Shown here piece after piece: positions 58,061-64,000 of a DNA stretch of 64,000 bases. The DNA is from Janthinobacterium sp. LM6 (GTDB taxonomy: Bacteria; Pseudomonadota; Gammaproteobacteria; Burkholderiales; Burkholderiaceae_D): NCBI RefSeq assembly GCF_002002885.1, contig NZ_CP019510.1, forward strand, positions 1,054,001 through 1,118,000, written 5' to 3'. The notes under the pieces are model-generated. The model ran no database searches. It saw only the letters and a list, made by a program, of their open reading frames with translations, and was not told where the DNA came from. Made by a program: the position numbers and the translations under genes. The stretch's first letter is position 1. Each line of letters starts with the position of its first letter.

Positions 58061-58450
58061 ATGTTCGAGCGCAACGCGAAAAACCCCATCGATACCCTGA
58101 TCGGCGCTTCCACGCGGATCGAGGGCGACTTGCTGTTTTGCGGCGGTTTGCGCATCGACGGCCATGTGCGCGGCAACGTCACGGGCGAGCCGGGCGACCC
58201 CACCTATGTGGTGCTGGGCGAGGCAGGGCGCATCGATGGTGAGGTGCGCTGCTCGAGCCTGGTCGTCAGCGGCGAGATCAACGGCCCCGTGTATGTGTCC
58301 GAAATGCTTGAAATCCAGCCAAAAGCCCGCATTGTAGGAGAGGTCTATTACAAGGTGCTGGAAATGCACAGCGGCGCGCAAGTCCAGGGCAAGCTCAGCC
58401 GCCACGACAGCGCCGACCCCGTGCTGCACCTGGCCGTGTCGGAAATGTGA
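58061..58450 (+). CDS. Bactofilin family cytoskeletal protein
   Basis: A 129-aa bactofilin (DUF583): a right-handed beta-helix domain with short Gly/Ile/Val repeats (TRIEGDLLFCGGLRIDGHV, GRIDGEV, GEINGPV, ARIVGEV) and short disordered ends. Bactofilins polymerise without nucleotide and localise wall enzymes or shape factors. The N-terminus MFERNAKNPIDT was taken as the start (58061), with AGGATGA upstream; 58019 and 58052 are alternatives. Neighbour of argC and erpA. Confidence 0.92.
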   Translation: MFERNAKNPIDTLIGASTRIEGDLLFCGGLRIDGHVRGNVTGEPGDPTYVVLGEAGRIDGEVRCSSLVVSGEINGPVYVSEMLEIQPKARIVGEVYYKVLEMHSGAQVQGKLSRHDSADPVLHLAVSEM

Positions 58451-58511
58451 GCAGGAACAACACCCGCCAGCCGCGCCAGCGGCGGCCGCAGCGTGACTTG
58501 CGCCAACAGTC

Positions 58512-58517
58512 TATAAT
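58512..58517 (+). promoter_or_regulatory. -10 element of erpA
   Basis: A perfect TATAAT ends 27 nt before the erpA ATG at 58545. The transcript would begin near 58524, which leaves the ATG at 58524 nearly leaderless and supports 58545, preceded by GAGGAG, as the true start. No convincing -35 is seen. Confidence 0.5.
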
Positions 58518-58544
58518 GAGGCTATGTTTTCTGAGGAGTCTGAA

Positions 58545-58907
58545 ATGAATGCAGTCGCTGAAATGCAAGATGTGATCCCTTCGCCTATCATCTTTACCGA
58601 TAGCGCCGCCGAAAAAGTCGCGCAGCTGATCGAGGAAGAAGGCAATCCCGACCTGAAATTGCGCGTGTTCGTGCAGGGTGGCGGCTGTTCCGGCTTCCAG
58701 TATGGCTTCACCTTCGACGAAATCGTCAACGAAGATGACACCACCATGGTCAAGAACGGCGTCCAGCTGTTGATCGATTCCATGAGCTACCAGTACCTGG
58801 TCGGCGCGGAAATCGACTACAAGGATGACCTGGAAGGCGCGCAGTTCGTGATTAAAAACCCTACCGCGACGTCGACGTGCGGTTGCGGTTCGTCTTTCTC
58901 GGTATAA
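58545..58907 (+). CDS. erpA: Iron-sulfur cluster insertion protein ErpA
   Basis: ErpA is an A-type carrier that delivers Fe-S clusters to target enzymes. The 120-aa protein has the three conserved ligand cysteines Cys48 ([10 protein letters not shown]), Cys112 and Cys114 (TCGCGSSF). The start at 58545 ([10 protein letters not shown]) was chosen from the GAGGAG site and the promoter position. Downstream lies a palindromic element and the converging anmK. Confidence 0.95.
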   Translation: MNAVAEMQDVIPSPIIFTDSAAEKVAQLIEEEGNPDLKLRVFVQGGGCSGFQYGFTFDEIVNEDDTTMVKNGVQLLIDSMSYQYLVGAEIDYKDDLEGAQFVIKNPTATSTCGCGSSFSV

Positions 58908-58916
58908 GCACACCCG

Positions 58917-59000
58917 AGAAAACGCCCATGGCGGCGTTGCATTGCCTCGCCGTACTATTCGTACTGTCTTCGGCAATGCGCCTTGCCCTGAACGTTTTTC
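58917..59000. repeat. Palindromic intergenic element after erpA
   Basis: An imperfect palindrome just after the erpA stop: GAGAAAACG...AACGTTTTTC outside, GGCGTTGCATTGCC / GGCAATGCGCC inside, and GTAC-TATTC-GTAC at the centre. It could fold into one extended hairpin. It looks like a mobile or REP-type intergenic element, but only one copy is in the window. Confidence 0.5.
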
Positions 59001-59029
59001 AGGCGCGCCGGTTTACAGGCGCAGCGTAA

Positions 59030-59056
59030 AAATAGCGGATCATCGATCCGCTATTT
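59030..59056 (-). terminator. Terminator between erpA and anmK
   Basis: Twelve-bp arms AAATAGCGGATC (59030-59041) / GATCCGCTATTT (59045-59056). Read on the minus strand the stem is followed by TTTTT, so it should end the anmK transcript. On the plus strand it can also serve erpA. Confidence 0.8.
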
Positions 59057-59081
59057 GTGTTTCTGGAGCAATTGTCCCATA

Positions 59082-60173
59082 TCAACGTGGATACAGCGCG
59101 CCCAGTACCCGCAAGCCCCGCGCGCCTGTCACGGCCGGCAAGTTGCCAGGCTTGCGCTGCGTAAAGCGCCAGGCCAGCCACGCAAAGGCCAGCGCCTCGA
59201 CCTGGCTGGGCGCCACGCCCAATGCTTGCGTGGACTCCACCGCCATGCCCGGCAATTGCCGGGCCAGCGCCGCCATCAGGCTGGCGTTCTGCGCCCCGCC
59301 GCCGCATACATACACGGTTTCCGCCTGCGCCCCGTCGCGCGCGATGGCGCGCGCCAGGCTGGCGGCCGTCAGCTGGGTCAACGTCGCCTGCACGTCGGCG
59401 GGCAGGGCGGTGGGGTAATTGGCCAGCTTGGCGCTCAGCCAGTCGGCATGGAACAGGTCGCGGCCCGTGCTTTTCGGCGCAGGCAAGTCAAAATAGGGAT
59501 CGTCGAGCAAATCCGCCAGCAGGGCAGGGATGACCTGGCCCGTGGCGGCCCAGGCGCCGTTGGCGTCGTAGGGCTGGCCCAGGTGCCGCAAGACCCAGCC
59601 ATCCATCAGCGCATTGCCGGGACCCGTGTCGTAGCCCGTCACCGTGCCATCCGCATGCAGCACGCTGATGTTGCTGATGCCGCCGATATTGGCCAGCACG
59701 CGCGTGTGGCCGGGCAGATTGAAAATGGCCTGGTGAAAGGCCGGCACCAGCGGCGCGCCCTGGCCGCCGGCCGCCACGTCGCGGCTGCGCAAGTCCGCGA
59801 TGACGTCGATGCCCGTCAGTTCCGCCAGCAGGGCCGGGTTGTTCAGCTGGCGCGTAAATCCCAGCTCGGGGCGGTGGCGGATGGTCTGGCCATGCGCGCC
59901 GATGGCGGCGACGGCGTCTGCGACGATGCCCGCGTTGCCTAAAAGCATGGCGACGCAATCGGCGTAATGGCGCACGAGTTGATTGGCCGCCAGCGCTTCG
60001 CGTTCGATTTCATTCTGGCCCGCACTTTGCAAGGCCATCAGGTCGTCGCGCAGGCTGGCGGGGAAGGGAATGTAGGCGTCGCCCAAGCTGCGCGTGCCTT
60101 CGTCGGAAAAGTCGACCAGCGCGCCGTCGACGCCGTCCAGGCTGGTGCCCGACATCAAACCGATATACAGCAT
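59082..60173 (-). CDS. anmK: Anhydro-N-acetylmuramic acid kinase
   Basis: AnmK phosphorylates and opens anhydro-MurNAc during wall recycling. The 363-aa ASKHA kinase starts [19 protein letters not shown], with the phosphate-binding SGTSLDG, and has NIGGISN and GGGAQN further on. GAGGAAA precedes the ATG at 60173. It is downstream of an M23 peptidase gene on the same strand, a common pairing in this group, here with a terminator between them. Confidence 0.95.
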   Translation of the reverse strand: MLYIGLMSGTSLDGVDGALVDFSDEGTRSLGDAYIPFPASLRDDLMALQSAGQNEIEREALAANQLVRHYADCVAMLLGNAGIVADAVAAIGAHGQTIRHRPELGFTRQLNNPALLAELTGIDVIADLRSRDVAAGGQGAPLVPAFHQAIFNLPGHTRVLANIGGISNISVLHADGTVTGYDTGPGNALMDGWVLRHLGQPYDANGAWAATGQVIPALLADLLDDPYFDLPAPKSTGRDLFHADWLSAKLANYPTALPADVQATLTQLTAASLARAIARDGAQAETVYVCGGGAQNASLMAALARQLPGMAVESTQALGVAPSQVEALAFAWLAWRFTQRKPGNLPAVTGARGLRVLGALYPR

Positions 60174-60238
60174 GGGGTGTTTCCTCGCGTGCGTAAGTGA
60201 TGGATGCATTGTGCCGTATTTTCCTGCACACATAAAAC

Positions 60239-60272
60239 AAAGGCACCGGCCATTTACATGGGCGGTGCCTTT
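60239..60272 (-). terminator. Terminator after the M23 peptidase gene
   Basis: Stem AAAGGCACCG (60239-60248) / CGGTGCCTTT (60263-60272). Read on the minus strand it is followed by a T-rich TTTGTTTTATG. It lies 26 nt after the M23 stop. Confidence 0.78.
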
Positions 60273-60297
60273 ATATGTTGCCCGAAGGCAGTGTTGC

Positions 60298-61665
60298 TTA
60301 GCGCGACGCCAGTGCCGTGTCGTTCGGACGCAGCAGGGTGAAGCGGTGCATCATGTCAGCCGACACCATGCGGAAGCGGCTCAGTTCGGCGGCCGTCAAT
60401 GGCGCCTGGGCTTGCACATTCAGCTTGCTTGGGTCTTGCGCTACGCCGCCGACGCGGAATTCATAGTGCAAATGGGCGCCCGTGGACCAGCCGGTGGTGC
60501 CGACGTAGCCGATTACATCGCCCTGGCTCACTTTTTGACCTTTTTTCAGGCCCGAAGCGAAGCGGCTCATGTGCGCATAGGCGGTCGTGTAGTTGGCCCA
60601 GTGTTTCAGGACAACAACATTACCGTAGCCGTTCTGGCTGCCGACGGAATCGACCACGCCGTCGCCGGAAGCGCGGATAGGCGTGCCCGTTGCCGCGGCG
60701 AAATCGATGCCCTTGTGCGCTTTCCAGTTGCCGGAAATCGGGTGCACGCGCATGGAGAAGCCGGACGAGATGCGGGAAAATTCGAGGGGGGATTTCAGGA
60801 AGGCTTTTTTGAGGGACTTGCCGTCGAAGCTGTAGTAACCGCCGCCTTGCTTGCTGGCTGGGTCTTCGAACCAAACGGACTGGTAAGTCGTGCCGCGGTT
60901 GGTGAATTCACCGGCCAGGATGCGGCCCGCTCGGACAAATTCGCCATCTTGCCAGAATGTTTCGTAGACAACATTGAACGAGTCGCCGCGTTTCAGGTCG
61001 GAGCGGAAGTCGATATTGGTCGAGAACATTTCCACGATTTGCGCGGAAATCGAGTCTGGCAGGCGGGTGCCGTCCAGGCTGGAGTCGGTGGCGGCGAACA
61101 GGGTGGAGGTAATCTTGCGCGCGTGCATTTCAACGCGGCGTTCCAGCTGGGCTGCCACTTCCGTGGCCACGAACTTGTCGCCCTTGCGGGTGATCAGGAT
61201 GTTCTTGACCGATTTGTCCGTGCCGTCGACGAGGGTGGCGCGCATCCAGTTGAGGTCGCCGTTTTCGGACGTTTGCGCTTGCACGCGCTTGCCCGATTTC
61301 AGCAACATCACGCCGCGCGCGATCTTGTCGGTTTTGATGAAATTGGCGGCCACCGGATCATCCACGCCGAGACGGGTCAGCAGGGTGGCGAGGGTATCGC
61401 CGGCGCGGACTTTTTCTTCGTGGGTGAAATTCTGGTCTACCTGTTCCATCGCGGAAATCTGCGAGGCGAGATCAGGCATTTCCAGGTTCTGGGCGATGGA
61501 CGTGACCGGCAAGTCGGATGCGTCGGGCGCCATGGGCGACACAGCGACCGCGCCGAAGGCGGCCACGGCGAGCAGCACTGCGGACACGCTGATAATGCGT
61601 GCCTTGCGTGTCGTCGCCAGCTGTGTGTACAAGCGTGAGCCTGTGATTTTATGTATAGGGTTCAT
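60298..61665 (-). CDS. M23 family peptidoglycan endopeptidase (MepM-like)
   Basis: A 455-aa periplasmic, probably membrane-anchored, wall endopeptidase. It has an N-terminal membrane segment (about 24-44), a LysM-like/OapA region (about 80-130, [15 protein letters not shown]) and a helical linker. The C-terminal LytM domain has zinc ligands His317 and Asp321 (HKGIDF) and the HLH motif His398-His400 (GAHLHYEFR). The architecture matches MepM/ShyA-type enzymes that cleave D,D cross-links. It is divergent from tyrS. Confidence 0.93.
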   Translation of the reverse strand: MNPIHKITGSRLYTQLATTRKARIISVSAVLLAVAAFGAVAVSPMAPDASDLPVTSIAQNLEMPDLASQISAMEQVDQNFTHEEKVRAGDTLATLLTRLGVDDPVAANFIKTDKIARGVMLLKSGKRVQAQTSENGDLNWMRATLVDGTDKSVKNILITRKGDKFVATEVAAQLERRVEMHARKITSTLFAATDSSLDGTRLPDSISAQIVEMFSTNIDFRSDLKRGDSFNVVYETFWQDGEFVRAGRILAGEFTNRGTTYQSVWFEDPASKQGGGYYSFDGKSLKKAFLKSPLEFSRISSGFSMRVHPISGNWKAHKGIDFAAATGTPIRASGDGVVDSVGSQNGYGNVVVLKHWANYTTAYAHMSRFASGLKKGQKVSQGDVIGYVGTTGWSTGAHLHYEFRVGGVAQDPSKLNVQAQAPLTAAELSRFRMVSADMMHRFTLLRPNDTALASR

Positions 61666-61819
61666 GCAATCAGTTAAAATTTGCCCTTGAACGATTCGTG
61701 AACTAGTGCTCTTTGTTATTGTTATTTTGGTTCGTTTTCATACGGCAAGATTGATGGGATCGAGCATTATAGCAAACTCCGCAAACCTACTACCATTTTG
61801 AGATCTACAGTCAAATTTT

Positions 61820-63085
61820 ATGGAAATCAACACCACCGCATCGCCTACAAAGGCTAACGCCGCTCAGACCGCGCTTGTGCTGTCGGACAGAGTACAAGAA
61901 GCCCTCGCGATTACCAAGCGTGGCGTCGACGAACTCTTGATCGAAAGCGAATTTGCGCAAAAATTAGCGCGTTCCGAGAAAACCGGTGTTCCGCTGCGCA
62001 TCAAACTGGGCCTGGACCCGACTGCACCCGACTTGCATCTGGGCCACACTGTTGTGCTGAACAAGATGCGCCAGCTGCAAAACCTCGGCCATCAAGTCAT
62101 TTTCCTCATCGGCGATTTTACTTCCATGATCGGCGACCCTTCGGGCCGCAACGTCACGCGCCCGCCGCTGACCAAGGAACAGATCGAGATTAACGCGATG
62201 ACGTATTTCGCGCAAGCATCTTTAGTGTTGGACGCCAGCAAGACCGAAATCCGCTATAACTCCGAGTGGTGCGATCCGCTGGGCGCGCGCGGCATCATCC
62301 AGCTCGCTTCCCACTACACGGTGGCGCGCATGATCGAGCGCGACGACTTCACCAAGCGCTTCCAGGGCGGCATTCCTATTTCCGTACACGAATTCCTGTA
62401 CCCGCTGATGCAAGGCTACGACTCGGTGGCCCTGAAATCGGACCTGGAACTGGGCGGCACGGACCAGAAATTCAACCTGCTGGTGGGCCGCGAACTGCAA
62501 AAGCAGTACGGACAGGAGCAGCAGTGTATTTTGACCATGCCTCTGCTGGAAGGTTTGGACGGCGTGGAAAAAATGTCCAAGTCGAAGAATAACTACATCG
62601 GCATCACGGAACCGGGCAACACCATGTTCGCCAAGCTGATGAGCATTTCCGACGTCATGATGTGGCGCTACTACGAGCTGCTGTCGTGGCGCTCGATCGC
62701 CGAACTGGCGCAGCTGAAGCGCGAAGTCGAGGAAGGCCGCAATCCGCGCGATGCCAAGGTTGCGCTGGCGCAAGAGATCGTCGCGCGCTTCCACTCGCAG
62801 CAGGCGGCGGAAGATGCGCTGGCCGATTTCGTCAACCGCTCGAAGGGCGGCATCCCCGACGATATCCCGGAAGTGACCTTGGCCGGCGCACCGCTGGGCA
62901 TTCCGCAACTGCTGAAACAGGCGGGCCTGTGCCCGTCGACGTCGGAAGCCATGCGCAAGATCGACCAGGGCGGCGTGCGCATCGACGGCACCGTCATCAG
63001 CGACAAGGGCTTGCAAGTGGAAGCCGGTCAGTTCGTGTTGCAAGTTGGCAAGCGCAGCTTTGCGCGCGTCACCTTGACGGCATGA
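61820..63085 (+). CDS. tyrS: Tyrosyl-tRNA synthetase
   Basis: Charges tRNATyr. The 421-aa class I enzyme has the HIGH-type HLGH at 73-76, KMSKS at 251-255 ([12 protein letters not shown]) and an S4 domain at the end (about 355-421). The form of the signature ([10 protein letters not shown]) matches the TyrZ-like group. It overlaps dtd by 4 nt (ATGA, 63082-63085). Confidence 0.97.
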   Translation: MEINTTASPTKANAAQTALVLSDRVQEALAITKRGVDELLIESEFAQKLARSEKTGVPLRIKLGLDPTAPDLHLGHTVVLNKMRQLQNLGHQVIFLIGDFTSMIGDPSGRNVTRPPLTKEQIEINAMTYFAQASLVLDASKTEIRYNSEWCDPLGARGIIQLASHYTVARMIERDDFTKRFQGGIPISVHEFLYPLMQGYDSVALKSDLELGGTDQKFNLLVGRELQKQYGQEQQCILTMPLLEGLDGVEKMSKSKNNYIGITEPGNTMFAKLMSISDVMMWRYYELLSWRSIAELAQLKREVEEGRNPRDAKVALAQEIVARFHSQQAAEDALADFVNRSKGGIPDDIPEVTLAGAPLGIPQLLKQAGLCPSTSEAMRKIDQGGVRIDGTVISDKGLQVEAGQFVLQVGKRSFARVTLTA

Positions 63086-63531
63086 TCGCGCTGCTGCAGC
63101 GCGTTACGCAGGCAAAGGTCGACGTTGCCGGCGCCACCATCGGCGCCATCGATGCCGGCCTGATGGTGCTCGTGTGCGCGGAGCGGGGCGATACGGAGAA
63201 GGAAGCGGACGCCCTGCTGACCAAGCTGCTCGGCTACCGCGTGTTTGCCGACGACGCGGGCAAGATGAACCGCAGCGTGACGGACGTGGCCGGCGGCTTG
63301 CTGCTGGTGCCGCAGTTCACCCTGGCGGCCGACACCAAGTCCGGCACGCGCCCGTCGTTTACGCCGGCCGCCGCGCCACAGGACGGCTTGCGCCTGTTCA
63401 CGCATTTCGTGGACCAGGCGCGCAGCCGCCATGCGACCGTGCAAACGGGGCAGTTTGGTGCCGACATGCAGGTGTCGCTCACCAATGACGGCCCGGTGAC
63501 CTTCTGGCTGCAAGTGAACGCAAAACAATAA
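63082..63531 (+). CDS. dtd: D-aminoacyl-tRNA deacylase
   Basis: Dtd removes D-amino acids mischarged on tRNA. The 149-aa protein starts [17 protein letters not shown] and has the SGTRPSF motif (about 87-93) and the Gly-cisPro motif in [10 protein letters not shown] near the C-terminus. Its ATG overlaps the tyrS TGA, an instructive pairing as TyrRS is prone to D-Tyr charging. Confidence 0.96.
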   Translation: MIALLQRVTQAKVDVAGATIGAIDAGLMVLVCAERGDTEKEADALLTKLLGYRVFADDAGKMNRSVTDVAGGLLLVPQFTLAADTKSGTRPSFTPAAAPQDGLRLFTHFVDQARSRHATVQTGQFGADMQVSLTNDGPVTFWLQVNAKQ

Positions 63532-63549
63532 CTAAAACAGGAGCAAGCG

Positions 63550-64000
63550 ATGAAATTGTGGAGCGAGACGTTTCGTGATGGCGGCCTGATGCCGGCCGAT
63601 TATGCCTTTGCCGAGATCGATCCGGCCAGCCGCGTGCGCCTCGCTGGCAACCGCAATCCCCATCTGGCCTGGGACGAGGTGCCGAACGGCACCGAGTCGC
63701 TGGCCCTGTTCTGCATCGACCCCGATGCGCCGCAAGACGCCAGCCTGGTCAATGTTGAAGGCCAGGCCCTGCCGCTGACGGCGTTGCGCGGCGACTTTTA
63801 TCACTGGAGCTTGCTCGACTTGCCGCCTGCCATGCGGGTGATTGCCGCCGGAGAATTTTCCAGCGGCATTACGCCGCGCGGCAAGGCTGCCGCTACTGGC
63901 AATGGGCTGCGCCAGGGTCTCAACGACTACACGGGCTGGTTTGCCGCCGACCCGGACATGGCCGGCGACTATTACGGCTACGATGGCCCATGCCCGCCGT
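63550..64000 (+). CDS. YbhB/YbcL family (PEBP-like) protein, partial
   Basis: The frame starts at ATG 63550 with AGGAGCA upstream and is open to the window edge (150 codons). It shows phosphatidylethanolamine-binding protein motifs: CIDPDAPQ, FYHWSLLDLP and YGYDGPCPP at the edge. Bacterial relatives are of unclear function. It lies 18 nt after dtd and may be cotranscribed with it. The C-terminus is not in the window. Confidence 0.92.
   Translation, partial: MKLWSETFRDGGLMPADYAFAEIDPASRVRLAGNRNPHLAWDEVPNGTESLALFCIDPDAPQDASLVNVEGQALPLTALRGDFYHWSLLDLPPAMRVIAAGEFSSGITPRGKAAATGNGLRQGLNDYTGWFAADPDMAGDYYGYDGPCPP

Overview
The window is a GC-rich stretch of a betaproteobacterial chromosome. It is most like Oxalobacteraceae (Janthinobacterium / Duganella / Massilia group). 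I base this on gene content and order: gatCAB beside mreBCD-mrdAB-rlpA, argS-SPOR-dsbA-SDR-birA-coaX, rsmB-DUF4390-ntrYX, rplM-rpsI-argC-bactofilin-erpA-anmK, and a DUF3567 gene, a family I know mainly from Burkholderiales. Nearly all of it is core housekeeping DNA. I see no prophage, insertion sequence, CRISPR array, tRNA or rRNA gene.

Layout. 1-3117 (minus): gatC-gatA-gatB, the tRNA amidotransferase; gatB runs off the left edge. 3468-10349 (plus): the rod-shape/elongasome cluster mreB-mreC-mreD-mrdA-rodA-rlpA, tightly packed after a terminator behind mreB. 16524-10350 (minus): a seven-gene run argS, SPOR protein, dsbA, SDR, birA, coaX, SPOR protein. 16901-22439 (plus): rsmB, DUF4390, an NtrY-type kinase, a short NtrX-type regulator without an AAA+ domain, and a truncated CobW-like protein with a decayed P-loop. 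22593-25125 (plus): DUF3567, a class II amidotransferase and an EAL/HDOD protein. 25340-29626 (minus): an SPW membrane protein and metH.

29627-30266 is an AT-rich gap. It precedes a large TIG-domain lipoprotein with a metzincin-type zinc site and a G8 tract just after the lipobox. Then come fmt and def (minus), and dprA, smg and topB (plus). 43266-39561 (minus) is a phosphate-scavenging unit: two tandem alkaline phosphatases (one predicted lipoprotein, one secreted) and a periplasmic protein, behind a well-spaced PhoB box. Next are an MBL-fold protein with altered metal ligands, a DsbA-family protein, a clade 3 catalase whose ribosome binding site lies in a 19-bp inverted repeat, and a DUF4279-like protein.

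53899-47235 (minus): two ABC exporter modules, one with a permease fused to an M1 peptidase. 54048-64000: a hypothetical gene, coq7, osmC, rplM-rpsI, argC, bactofilin, erpA, anmK, an M23 peptidase, tyrS-dtd and a YbhB/PEBP gene cut by the right edge.

The most interesting non-coding signals are: a ~120-bp element present twice (25131-25250 and 33897-34023), each copy starting about 5 nt after a stop codon and in the same orientation to that gene; the catalase leader inverted repeat; the Pho box; a long symmetric hairpin between coq7 and osmC; and a second palindromic element after erpA. No clear new multigene system stands out. The strongest candidates for new biology are the catalase leader, the CobW-like pseudo-GTPase coupled to ntrX, the possibly phase-variable lipoprotein protease and the 3'-end repeat family.
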